Positions 33,570-41,674 of a DNA stretch of 64,000 nt are shown in pieces. The notes below the pieces were generated by a model. That model searched no databases and was not told the origin of the DNA. It worked only from the letters and a program-made list of their open reading frames with translations. Every line of letters begins with the position of its first letter. Within the stretch, counting starts at the first letter, position 1. The translations under genes and the position numbers were made by a program. This DNA is from an uncultured Spirochaetales bacterium (GTDB taxonomy: Bacteria > Spirochaetota > Spirochaetia > Sphaerochaetales > Sphaerochaetaceae), in the NCBI GenBank assembly GCA_949282255.1, contig CASDPA010000011.1, positions 1 to 64,000 on the forward strand, written 5' to 3'.

Positions 33570-34844
33570 TCAGTCCTTCAACATCTGTTTCAGGATCACG
33601 TTGTCCGTATCCTTCATTCCGACGCTGGCAAGGGTTCCGATTGTGGAGATCGTCTTTTCCACATCATCCTTCACAAGCCCCTCTCCGGAATGATAGCTCT
33701 TGTTGGACATGGCCATCTTATGGGCGATCATGGCGGCATTCACAGCAACGGCAATTTTTCCGGCACATGATGGTTTTGCGCCGTCACAGACCATTCCCGA
33801 AATGGTTGCCAAGGTGTTTACAACCGTCTCTTCTATCTGTTTTCTGTTACCACCGGCAAGCCATGTAACCGCAGCCCCTGCACCACAAGCGGCGCAGACG
33901 ACTCCGCAATAAGCGGAAAGAATTCCAATTTCTGTTTTCTGATGTATTGCAAGGAGGTTGCTCAACGCCAAGGCCCTGATAAGCTTTTCTTCCGGGACCT
34001 TATGCTCCCTGGCATACTCTATAACCGGAACCGATACTGTTATGCCCTGGTTGCCGCTTCCGCTGTTTATCACAACAGGCATGCTGCATCCGCTCATCCT
34101 GGCATCCGAACCTGCTGCGGCCATGGCCTCGGCACGTCCCATGAAACCATACATGTCTCCAGAAAGCACTGTTTTGCCAACAGATGCACCCCAATCGTTC
34201 TCCAGGCCCTCCTTACAGATACGTATATTGTTCTCAATCTGCACCGAAATAGTAGGCTCGATAAGACTGATATCGACATTTTCAGCAAAATCCACAATTC
34301 CGTCCACAGTCAAAAAACTTCTGTCGGTCAGAGATGCGCTTTCAAGTGCCGGTGCTTCATCCTTATGGAACAATACCTTGCCATCCTTGCTCATATCGAC
34401 GAAATTGGTGTGCTTGTTCAAAAGGCGTACATAAGCCTCATGTCCGCCAGCAAACATCCTAACCGCTATCTCCAGCTTGGCTTCGGTATCGATATGCTCA
34501 ACCTTGACAGCCTTCTTCTTCAGATAGTCTTTCACACGGATGACATCTTCTTCCGTCACCTTCGTAAGGACTTCCAAATCGGCATCGGCATTCCCTGCAA
34601 GCATCCCGACGGCAACAGCCGCCTCGATACCTTTAAGGCCTCCGCAATTCGGAACGACAACAGCCTTTACATTCTTTATTATGTTTCCGCTGCAGCCCAC
34701 CTCTATCCTTTCGGCCTCCGAGCCCAAAAGCTGCCGGCACTTGGCTCCGGCAAGGGCCAACGCGATAGGCTCCGTACATCCCAAGGCGGGAACAAGTTCT
34801 TCTTTCAGAATGCTTATATATTTTTCTTCGTTAACCATGGCCAA
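33570..34844 (-). CDS. L-cysteine desulfidase/serine dehydratase-like protein (UPF0597, CyuA family)
   Basis: 424 residues of the UPF0597 family, which includes iron-sulfur L-cysteine desulfidases that release sulfide, ammonia and pyruvate. Seen in the sequence: VPALGCTEPIALA with the first cluster cysteine (C23), GCSGNIIKNVKAVVVPNCGG, SGNQGITVSVPVI, then CGVVCAACGAG and CDGAKPSCAGK in the last third. Cytoplasmic. It is separated by seven bases from the UroD-family gene upstream. The substrate may differ from cysteine, because it is encoded between a methyltransferase-like protein and a sugar-type importer and not with a cysteine transporter. Confidence 0.88.
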   Translation of the reverse strand: MAMVNEEKYISILKEELVPALGCTEPIALALAGAKCRQLLGSEAERIEVGCSGNIIKNVKAVVVPNCGGLKGIEAAVAVGMLAGNADADLEVLTKVTEEDVIRVKDYLKKKAVKVEHIDTEAKLEIAVRMFAGGHEAYVRLLNKHTNFVDMSKDGKVLFHKDEAPALESASLTDRSFLTVDGIVDFAENVDISLIEPTISVQIENNIRICKEGLENDWGASVGKTVLSGDMYGFMGRAEAMAAAGSDARMSGCSMPVVINSGSGNQGITVSVPVIEYAREHKVPEEKLIRALALSNLLAIHQKTEIGILSAYCGVVCAACGAGAAVTWLAGGNRKQIEETVVNTLATISGMVCDGAKPSCAGKIAVAVNAAMIAHKMAMSNKSYHSGEGLVKDDVEKTISTIGTLASVGMKDTDNVILKQMLKD

Positions 34845-34851
34845 ACCTTTC

Positions 34852-35814
34852 TTAGCTTCTACAGGCTTCTACCGCCGTCCTCAGCTTATGCATATCCTGC
34901 TCTGTGGCAAGTGTGCAGTCGGCTCCAAGAATGAATCCTTTCTTTCCAAAGGAAGAGATAACAGAATGGACCTCGTTCCTGATCTCATCATCCGTTCCAT
35001 CCACAAGAACTCCGCTTCTGTTCTTAAGACCACCCATTATCGTGCATCCCTCAAAAAGCTTTCTTCCTTCTTCCAAGGAATAGGGAGCCTCATATACACC
35101 CCAGTTGACGACATCTGCATATTTTCCATATCCGGCATAACGATCCATATCAAGCCCATCTTTGCAGATGTGCAGGAAACAATACATGCCATTGTCTTTG
35201 ATGGCTTTCATAATCTGGAGATCGAAAGGCTTGAACCACTTATCGAACTCCTCTGCTGTCAGATACCTATGCTCAGCTCCGAGTGCAGCATAATAGATCG
35301 AATCGACTCCAGCCTCCTTATAGCCCTCCACCAATGAACACATGCCATCGGCAATACGCTTGAAGGCATCCAATGTTACAGCTTCATCGGCTCTGAGGCT
35401 GTCAAGCTGGATTTGTCTGGCCGTATCGTATTCCACACCGCTCTTTTCAATCGGATGGAGCGCAGAAGCACAGATTCCATGCAGTGTTCCCATTGTGAAG
35501 CCTTCCCCATCGCATGCATCCAGAATCTTTTTTGTGAAATCCACCTGCTCGCGGATGAAAGGAGTCTTGAGATCGAAAGATTTCACCTGCTTGTAGGCCT
35601 CAGGGAAATGCACACCCTTTCCAGGAGTCGGAACAAGGTTCTCATTCATTATTTTATAAATATCGGCTTCCGATTCCTTGAAAAAATCCACATGAGCCTT
35701 GACGCCTGCATCACCGCTGTTGCAGCAGGAAGGAAAATGAAGTGAGAATCCGCAAGGAACGTAGTCCACATCCATCTTATTTATCGCAGATACTACCCGT
35801 TCTTTTTTTGTCAT
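34852..35814 (-). CDS. Uroporphyrinogen decarboxylase-family protein, zinc methyltransferase type
   Basis: 320 residues. The fold is that of UroD, but the zinc-binding pattern of MtaA/CmuA-type methyltransferases is present: H215-x-C217 in FLHICKDG and C300 in LGADCTLATEQD. It is therefore more likely to move a methyl group (onto or from a corrinoid or thiol) than to make heme. No corrinoid protein is encoded beside it. I chose ATG 35814, five bases after GGAGG; the longer frame runs through the operator. It is the first gene of an operon with the CyuA-like protein and a sugar-type ABC importer. Confidence 0.82.
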   Translation of the reverse strand: MTKKERVVSAINKMDVDYVPCGFSLHFPSCCNSGDAGVKAHVDFFKESEADIYKIMNENLVPTPGKGVHFPEAYKQVKSFDLKTPFIREQVDFTKKILDACDGEGFTMGTLHGICASALHPIEKSGVEYDTARQIQLDSLRADEAVTLDAFKRIADGMCSLVEGYKEAGVDSIYYAALGAEHRYLTAEEFDKWFKPFDLQIMKAIKDNGMYCFLHICKDGLDMDRYAGYGKYADVVNWGVYEAPYSLEEGRKLFEGCTIMGGLKNRSGVLVDGTDDEIRNEVHSVISSFGKKGFILGADCTLATEQDMHKLRTAVEACRS

Positions 35815-35849
35815 GACAAACCTCCAAAATAATGTCCTAAGAACCACAT

Positions 35850-35886
35850 CTGATAATATCAGTGGTATCATCAATAGTATTATCAG
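35850..35886 (-). promoter_or_regulatory. Operator-like inverted repeats before the UroD-family operon
   Basis: CTGATAATA (35850-35858) and TATTATCAG (35878-35886) are perfect inverted copies. CTGAT-AAT-ATCAG lies inside the first. They begin at the -10 and cover the predicted transcript start, the position of a repressor site. Confidence 0.5.
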
Positions 35887-35913
35887 TATTTTTCGTCTTT
35901 GAGGATTTGTCAA
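35885..35913 (-). promoter_or_regulatory. Promoter of the UroD-CyuA-ABC operon
   Basis: On the minus strand TTGACA (35913-35908), 17 bp, AATACT (35890-35885). Its -35 shares its bases with the -35 (TTGTCA) of a promoter in the opposite direction. Confidence 0.55.
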
Positions 35914-35935
35914 CTTTTTTTTACTTATTTATATG
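35907..35935 (+). promoter_or_regulatory. Divergent promoter of the small transcription unit
   Basis: TTGTCA (35907-35912), 17 bp, TATATG (35930-35935). Six bases follow to the ATG at 35942, the spacing of a leaderless start. Confidence 0.45.
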
Positions 35936-35941
35936 TTTTGT

Positions 35942-36115
35942 ATGATTATGGATAAAACTCCCCAAACTCTTCATACAAAACACACACCAATATATTGTAA
36001 TATAAGTGCAAACAGGATAGCAAGCTTATATTACCCCTCCTGAATCTTATTGCCTATAAGGCGTAATACAGGACGACCACGATGGATGAGACCCAGCCGT
36101 CGTGGTCATTTTTTT
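35942..36115 (+). ncRNA. Candidate structured small RNA, with a 33-codon ORF at its 5' end
   Basis: Promoter, about 174 transcribed bases and an intrinsic terminator form a complete plus-strand unit inside a region coded entirely on the minus strand. A 10-bp perfect stem GTAATATAAG (35997-36006) / CTTATATTAC (36025-36034) encloses an 18-base loop. It is followed by TCCTG/CAGGA around an inner TTA..GCC/GGC..TAA stem and by the terminator. The first 102 bases also contain an ORF (35942-36043, starting MIMDKTPQT) without Shine-Dalgarno. I match it to no known RNA family. It could be a regulatory RNA, a small protein gene or both. Confidence 0.4.
36075..36115 (+). terminator. Intrinsic terminator on the plus strand
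   Basis: GACCACGA (36075-36082) and TCGTGGTC (36100-36107) form a strong stem followed by A and seven T. No annotated plus-strand gene lies upstream, so it marks the small unit that starts near 35942. Confidence 0.8.
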
Positions 36116-36121
36116 ATTTTA

Positions 36122-36150
36122 TAAAAAAGGAGGTGCAAAAACACCTCCTG
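36122..36150 (-). terminator. Intrinsic terminator of the sulfated-glycan operon
   Basis: On the minus strand AGGAGGTG and CACCTCCT form a stem around a 6-base loop, followed by a T-run. It lies 9 bases after the last sulfatase gene. Confidence 0.85.
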
Positions 36151-36158
36151 GCAAAGAA

Positions 36159-37679
36159 CTATTTCTTTTCGTCGTAAAGCTTCTTTCCCCTGACAGCCTC
36201 TTTCATTGGCAATCCTGTGTCATAATCCCATTGCCGAGGCTCATATTCCTCGTTCTCCCGCTGTCTTGTGCATCCGGAATTATTCCATTTCGGCACCAGA
36301 TCCTTGCGCCATGGGCGGGCACACCACTGATAGCCCCTGAATGGATCCCGTGTTTCGTCCATATGAAGGATGAGCGCATCATGCAAACGGTTCCTGGTAT
36401 CCGCATATCTGTTGTCTTCTATGAGATTCACTGTTTCCGACGGATCGGTTTGAATATCATACAGCTCATCGCTATCCATGAGATTGATGGAAAGCTTATA
36501 TCTTCCATCGGTCACAGCCCTCATCAGCTGCAGGCCTCCGAACCCGTCATGATCAACCTCATACCTGGTGAACTCCGCAAAAACATAGCTGTTCAAAGTC
36601 TTGTTGGGATCTTTTATCTGTCCAAGCATGGATTTTCCTTCAAACAGCTTCGGTACAGGAATGCCGAAATAATCCAAAACAGTCGGAGCAATGTCTATAT
36701 GGGATGCCGGATGCCTCACCACGGCCCTTGCTCCTGTTTTCCCATCGCGGATAAGCAATGGGATATTTGATATCTCCTTGTAGAACGCCGCATTCTTACC
36801 CTGCAGGCGGTGGGCCCCAAGCATGTCCCCATGGTCGGAGGTGAATATAACAAGAGCATCAGGGCAAAGGGCATCCACCTTCTCCATGAAACGTCCGATC
36901 TCATAATCGGCAAAACTGTTCGCCCCTAAAAACAGGGAAAGCATATCGGAGCTCTTATGCAGGTTTTCCGGATCCTCACTGATCGCATCCCCTGCCCAAA
37001 GCCGCTGCATGAAGGGCTTGTTTTCAAGATTGTCGTGGAAGACAGGATCGTCAGAGAAGCTGAACCCGTCATACATATGATTGAACGGAGAAGGGCATAC
37101 ACAGGGACCATGAGGCTCATCAAGGCTCAAGGTGAAAAAGAAATCTTCCCCATAATGCCGATCTATGAATTCTCTTGCGCGGTCGGCACACCTATGTGCA
37201 TAACACATATCCTCCGTCCAGGAAGGGTCATAGGCGGTCGTGGATTGTCTTGAGCGCATCCTGTCCTCATCACAAAGTTCCTCCAGATAGCGGTGCATGT
37301 CATACCAGTATTCGTCATCCCATCCGTCCGGGCATCGGCCTAAGCCGAAATAATCGCCTCCGTCCAGGTGCCATTTACCGACATAAGCGGTCCTGATGCC
37401 ATGATCGCGGAGCCTTTGCCCAATGGTTTTGACATTATCCCCGAACGGCACACAATTGGTGAAAACCCCGTTAGAATGCGGAAAAGTTCCGCTGAAAATG
37501 GCGGATCTGGCCGGACCGCAGACAGGTTGGCATGTATAGGCATTCTCATATCTGAGCCCCTGGGAAGCCAAACGATCCAAATTAGGCGTCTTCATCCTGT
37601 CATCCCCATAACAGCCCAACATGTCTTTTCTTGTGGTATCCGTCATAATGAGAATGAACTGTCTCTTTTTTTCCATCAT
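36159..37679 (-). CDS. Sulfatase, Cys-type (S1 family)
   Basis: 506 residues, hydrolyses sulfate esters. The maturation motif C-x-P-x-R is CGPAR with C54, to be converted to formylglycine by a maturase that is not encoded here. Metal-binding residues begin with D14 in LIMTDTTRKD, and the second metal site is in VIFTSDHGDMLGAH. The C-terminal subdomain carries RAVTDGRYKLSINL and PSETVNL. No signal peptide, so it should act in the cytoplasm on imported oligosaccharides. The start overlaps the previous sulfatase stop as ATGA, with AAGGAGGA upstream. It is the last gene of the operon. Which sulfate position it cuts cannot be read from the sequence. Confidence 0.93.
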   Translation of the reverse strand: MMEKKRQFILIMTDTTRKDMLGCYGDDRMKTPNLDRLASQGLRYENAYTCQPVCGPARSAIFSGTFPHSNGVFTNCVPFGDNVKTIGQRLRDHGIRTAYVGKWHLDGGDYFGLGRCPDGWDDEYWYDMHRYLEELCDEDRMRSRQSTTAYDPSWTEDMCYAHRCADRAREFIDRHYGEDFFFTLSLDEPHGPCVCPSPFNHMYDGFSFSDDPVFHDNLENKPFMQRLWAGDAISEDPENLHKSSDMLSLFLGANSFADYEIGRFMEKVDALCPDALVIFTSDHGDMLGAHRLQGKNAAFYKEISNIPLLIRDGKTGARAVVRHPASHIDIAPTVLDYFGIPVPKLFEGKSMLGQIKDPNKTLNSYVFAEFTRYEVDHDGFGGLQLMRAVTDGRYKLSINLMDSDELYDIQTDPSETVNLIEDNRYADTRNRLHDALILHMDETRDPFRGYQWCARPWRKDLVPKWNNSGCTRQRENEEYEPRQWDYDTGLPMKEAVRGKKLYDEKK

Positions 37680-39082
37680 TGCTCCTCCTTATCCTCAGGT
37701 GCCGTTATTCCTCTGTGACATTGATAACCGATCTTATGACTGCGCCACTTCTGCGAAGCCTTCCACTGCAGGGACAAAAATGGATCATCCGTCCTGGCAA
37801 GATGCTTTTTAAAAATGGAGCGCATCCTCTCAAGATCTGCCGAATACCTGTCAATGCCTGCAAGGTTTTTCATCTCATAAGGATCATTCTCCAAATCGTA
37901 AAGCTCCTCACCTTCCCCCTCCAGATAACGCATGTATTTCCAATGGCCGCTTCTGATCATACGGCCAGGGGAAATGGTGTAGCCCCACTCTGTGAACCAC
38001 TCGCTTTCCACATATTCCCGCTCAGGAACATCCCCTGAAGAGAAAATCGACGAAATATCCATTCCATCCAAGCCTTCCGGAGCTGGAATCGAGGAATATG
38101 CACAGAGTGTCGGGAAAAGATCCAGAAGGGATACAAGCCCCTTGACCCTAATCCCTTTCCTACCTACCCCGCAGCCGGAGAAAATAAGGGGAACGCGCAC
38201 AACCTCCTCATAAAGGGTGACCTGCTTCGTCACAGATTGCCTGCTTGTGATGTTATCCCCATGATCGGAAAAAAGAACGATGAGCGTATCATCCCTCCCT
38301 CCGCTTTTATCCAAAGCTTCAAGCACCCTGCCTATATAGGAATCGGCAACGCCGAGATAATACGAATAAGCGGCAAGATAATGCCTGAAATTCATATCCG
38401 TCCATCCGACAGTCTGTGCCTGCCTGACATGTGAACAACAGAGATATTGGACAGGAACCGGTCTGTTGGCAATATCATCAAAATGATAATTAGGCGGTAA
38501 TTCGGGCAAAGGTCCCGAAAACGGCACATCGTCATGCACCCCGCGGTTTTTACCGATCCAGCCACAGATATTATGGGGATTGATCAGATCGACAACCATC
38601 AAAAGAGGCTTTTCAAATGAGTACGATGAAAGATAATCGACACTCCTTTCAACCGTATATGCATCCGCATAGGTATCCATATTGAATGGAAAAGCCGGAT
38701 TCTCATCGGCAATCCATTTTTCTTTCTCCTCATCGCACCAAAAACCTCGGAGTGCACCTCCATCGTGCTTTTTGCCAAAGTGTACGGTTTGATAGCCATG
38801 TTCGGCAAACACGGATCCCAGTGTCGGCACATTCTCACCGATTTCCGTTATTTTCCACTTGCGGCCGTTCGACCACACCCTGTTGTGATGTGAGAATTTC
38901 CCAGTCCAGAACGAAGCCCTGGATGGCTGGCATAGCGGATAGGGACAATAGCATTCATCCACATCCACCCCGTCTTGTGCCAGTTTCGTGATGTTCGGAG
39001 CAGAGGCAAAACCACCATGTATATCCAAGGCACGCCAGGCAAGCTGATCCAAAACGAATATGAGTATGTTCTTCTTTTCCAT
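37676..39082 (-). CDS. Sulfatase, Cys-type (S1 family)
   Basis: 468 residues. The motif CQPSR holds the future formylglycine, C51. Metal ligands are in FVLDQLA (D12, Q13) and VLFSDHGDNITSR. The C-terminal region has YMRYLEGEGEELYDLENDPYEMKNL, common to many glycan sulfatases. No signal peptide. I chose ATG 39082, the first Met directly before the conserved strand; it follows the GH88 stop by five bases. It differs strongly from the two other sulfatases of the operon, so the three probably cut different sulfate positions. Confidence 0.92.
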   Translation of the reverse strand: MEKKNILIFVLDQLAWRALDIHGGFASAPNITKLAQDGVDVDECYCPYPLCQPSRASFWTGKFSHHNRVWSNGRKWKITEIGENVPTLGSVFAEHGYQTVHFGKKHDGGALRGFWCDEEKEKWIADENPAFPFNMDTYADAYTVERSVDYLSSYSFEKPLLMVVDLINPHNICGWIGKNRGVHDDVPFSGPLPELPPNYHFDDIANRPVPVQYLCCSHVRQAQTVGWTDMNFRHYLAAYSYYLGVADSYIGRVLEALDKSGGRDDTLIVLFSDHGDNITSRQSVTKQVTLYEEVVRVPLIFSGCGVGRKGIRVKGLVSLLDLFPTLCAYSSIPAPEGLDGMDISSIFSSGDVPEREYVESEWFTEWGYTISPGRMIRSGHWKYMRYLEGEGEELYDLENDPYEMKNLAGIDRYSADLERMRSIFKKHLARTDDPFLSLQWKASQKWRSHKIGYQCHRGITAPEDKEEQ

Positions 39083-39087
39083 TGCAA

Positions 39088-40254
39088 TCACCAATACGGA
39101 TCCCAATCCTTCTTAAGACGGACAAGGGCCTCCAGATAATAATAATCCCCCCAGATGTTGCATTCATCCACCCCGCGGTTGCGGCAGGTGTTCCATTGGC
39201 TCTTTCTTGCATAAGTTCCATGAAGCAGAAGCCCATCGGATACAAGAGGATCGATCACTGCACAGCGTTCATAAAGCTGCCGGAAAAGCTTTCCTGCGGT
39301 TTGCCTCAGCCAGACAGCCTTTTCCCCGCTTGTCCATCTGGAAGCTTCAAGCATGCCGCAGATTGTGATTGCAAGAGCAGAGGAATCTCGCGGCTCAAGG
39401 CTGGGATTGGTGAAATCAAAATCCCAATATGGAATCACATCATCGGGAAGATGTGAAAGGAAATAACCGGTTGTGCGGTTAAAAACATCCATGGACTCAT
39501 CGTTCTTAAGATACCTGTAAGCCAAGGCGGAACCATATACGCCCCACGCCTGACCTCTGGCCCAGGCAGAACCATCCCTGTTTCCCTGCGCTGTGACACC
39601 TTTAAGCGGTTTTCCGGTAGCTTTATCGAAATAATAGGTATGGTATGTTGAATCATCGCTTCTGAGAACAAACTTCAATGCTGTCTCAAGATGTTTTTTT
39701 GCGATATCTGCATAATGATCATCCCCAGTCTCCTCCGAGGACCAGAAAAGAAGCGGAAGATTAAGCAGGCAATCTATTATCAGACGATAATTGTCCTCGG
39801 CACCCAACGGTCCCCAGGCTTGTATGAATCCTCCCTTTTCCTGGAATCTGGAAACGAGGTTGTCAGCAGCCAGCAGAGCAGCCTTCCGACCGGTTTCATT
39901 TCCTGTAAGCTTATAAGCCGCAACACAAGAAGGTGAATAAAGAAAGCCCATGTCATGATGTTCAACATCAATTTTTTCGATTATCCTCTTATAAAACGAA
40001 TCCACCTGGCATTCAGCTGCTTTGCGGAATTTCTCATCACCGCCCAATTCATAACACAGCCATAACTGGCCGGTCCAAAACCCTGTGGTCCATTCGACAT
40101 TCTCACTTTGAGGATAAAATCCGTTTTCAGCATGGGAGTACTTGAAAAGATGGGTGAACCTGTCAAGACAGGAACTTGTTTGTGCAAGCACATATTTCTC
40201 AGCATCTCTTAATACTGAAGAATCGAGATCGGCAAGTTTTTCCAAATCCAGCAT
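39088..40254 (-). CDS. Unsaturated glucuronyl hydrolase, GH88 family
   Basis: 388 residues, an (alpha/alpha)6 barrel that removes the 4,5-unsaturated uronic acid left at the non-reducing end by polysaccharide lyases. The two catalytic aspartates expected in GH88 fit HHDMGFLYSPS (near residue 99) and RLIIDCLLNLPLLFW (near residue 161). WARGQAWGVYGSALAYRYL is also a family hallmark. No signal peptide, hence cytoplasmic. GGAGG lies four bases before the ATG. Together with the lyase at 47459 and the sulfatases it defines the pathway: lyase cut, desulfation, release of the unsaturated uronate. Confidence 0.93.
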   Translation of the reverse strand: MLDLEKLADLDSSVLRDAEKYVLAQTSSCLDRFTHLFKYSHAENGFYPQSENVEWTTGFWTGQLWLCYELGGDEKFRKAAECQVDSFYKRIIEKIDVEHHDMGFLYSPSCVAAYKLTGNETGRKAALLAADNLVSRFQEKGGFIQAWGPLGAEDNYRLIIDCLLNLPLLFWSSEETGDDHYADIAKKHLETALKFVLRSDDSTYHTYYFDKATGKPLKGVTAQGNRDGSAWARGQAWGVYGSALAYRYLKNDESMDVFNRTTGYFLSHLPDDVIPYWDFDFTNPSLEPRDSSALAITICGMLEASRWTSGEKAVWLRQTAGKLFRQLYERCAVIDPLVSDGLLLHGTYARKSQWNTCRNRGVDECNIWGDYYYLEALVRLKKDWDPYW

Positions 40255-40262
40255 AAATCCTC

Positions 40263-41636
40263 CTATAAAGCGAACGAATCGTTGTTTTCAGCCATATGTT
40301 TCAACAAAAGCTTATCATACTTTCTACACACCTCATCATCCTTTTTGAGCAGTTTAGGTGCCATCTGATAAGGGTCCTCCAAATTGTCATAAAGGTATCT
40401 CTTCTGTTCTTCTTTTGGATCGGTTCCGTTATCGACGACATATGTGTATCTTTTATCGCGCACACCTCTCCAGCCAAAAGCCCTGTTGTTAAGCCCCAAA
40501 CTCTCATAGCGTTTTACTAAATCCGGCATTCCAGGAACCATGCACAAGAAACAATCGTCACGCATCACTGCATTCGAATTTCCCCTGAGGACGTCGGCAT
40601 GGCTTATCCCATCGACAGTTGCAGGTATTTCAATACCAAGCAGGTCAAGGATCGTCGGCATATGGTCCGCACTCACCAAAAGTGTATCGCTCTTTCCCTT
40701 TCTTACCCCACAGCCGTGGATTATAAGCGGAATTCTTATGGATTCCTCATACCATACATTCTTTCCATAAAGCCCATGGGACCCCATGCAATCACCATGA
40801 TCGGCAGAAAGGATTATCAGGGTATCATCATAAAGACCTTTGTTCTTAAGATAGGAAATTATACGTCCGAATTGTTCATCCAAACCGCTGACAGCGGCAA
40901 AATACTGACGCCATTTCAAACGGAAGGATGGATCATTTGCCATTTCAGGTGGAACATTGGGCCTGAAAACCTGGCAGTCTTCCGGATAGAGGGAAAGATA
41001 CTTCTCAGGCACCTGGTCATATGGTGGATGGGGAGGATTCCATGAAAGGAATGCACAAAACGGAGAATCGCTTCTGCTCTCATCAAGATGCGATAAAAGA
41101 ACATCGGTCTCATGTTCCACAGACCATTTACCAGGCTTGATCTGAGTTTCGCAATCCTCCCAATAATGGGGATCGAGATGATCATCCATGGCGCCGTAGG
41201 AATGCCAGAAACCAAAGTGGTGCCTCCTTTCCCCTGCGGGGGTATAGGCATCCCAGTTCTTTGCTCCGGACACGGGGGCGGGATTGAAATTAAGCTCGCT
41301 TGCATCCAAATGCCATTTTCCTATATATGATGTATCATAACCGTTTTCATAAAGGACATCGCTTATGAGCTTCTCCTGCGGGAAAAGCATCAATATGTCC
41401 TTCAAGCCTATCTTGCAGTTTGTCCACATCCTACAGTTAAGCGGATGCTTTCCTGTCAGCAGAGCAGCCCTATGGGGAGAGCAGAGCGGATAAGTGCTGA
41501 TGGCGTTATCACATATTAGGCTTTCTGCAGCAAATTCATCCATATTCGGAGTTTTTACCGGATCTTCATGAGAACAGCCGACAGCGTGGTATCTCCATTG
41601 GTCGGCAAAAATGTACAAAAGGTTTTTTCTCTTCAT
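40263..41636 (-). CDS. Sulfatase, Cys-type (S1 family)
   Basis: 457 residues. The maturation motif is CSPHR with C52. The first metal ligands are in IFADQWR (D12, Q13) and the later site in LIILSADHGDCMGSH. The start of the mature fold coincides with the start codon, so there is no export signal. It is the first enzyme gene after the importer. A GC-rich UUCG hairpin separates it from the binding-protein gene. Confidence 0.93.
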   Translation of the reverse strand: MKRKNLLYIFADQWRYHAVGCSHEDPVKTPNMDEFAAESLICDNAISTYPLCSPHRAALLTGKHPLNCRMWTNCKIGLKDILMLFPQEKLISDVLYENGYDTSYIGKWHLDASELNFNPAPVSGAKNWDAYTPAGERRHHFGFWHSYGAMDDHLDPHYWEDCETQIKPGKWSVEHETDVLLSHLDESRSDSPFCAFLSWNPPHPPYDQVPEKYLSLYPEDCQVFRPNVPPEMANDPSFRLKWRQYFAAVSGLDEQFGRIISYLKNKGLYDDTLIILSADHGDCMGSHGLYGKNVWYEESIRIPLIIHGCGVRKGKSDTLLVSADHMPTILDLLGIEIPATVDGISHADVLRGNSNAVMRDDCFLCMVPGMPDLVKRYESLGLNNRAFGWRGVRDKRYTYVVDNGTDPKEEQKRYLYDNLEDPYQMAPKLLKKDDEVCRKYDKLLLKHMAENNDSFAL

Positions 41637-41651
41637 ATAACACCTGAAACA

Positions 41652-41667
41652 GGGGGCCGAAGCCCCC
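41652..41667 (-). other. Intercistronic GC-rich hairpin with UUCG loop
   Basis: GGGGGC-TTCG-GCCCCC on the minus strand, between the binding-protein stop and the sulfatase start. There is no T-run after it on that strand. Such hairpins often protect the upstream mRNA of a binding-protein gene and lower expression downstream. Confidence 0.6.
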
Positions 41668-41674
41668 TTTTTGA

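Noticed and set aside
33942-34934. A 330-codon frame opposite the CyuA-like gene
   Set aside because: Antisense shadow; the minus-strand protein has conserved cysteine motifs and a proper start.
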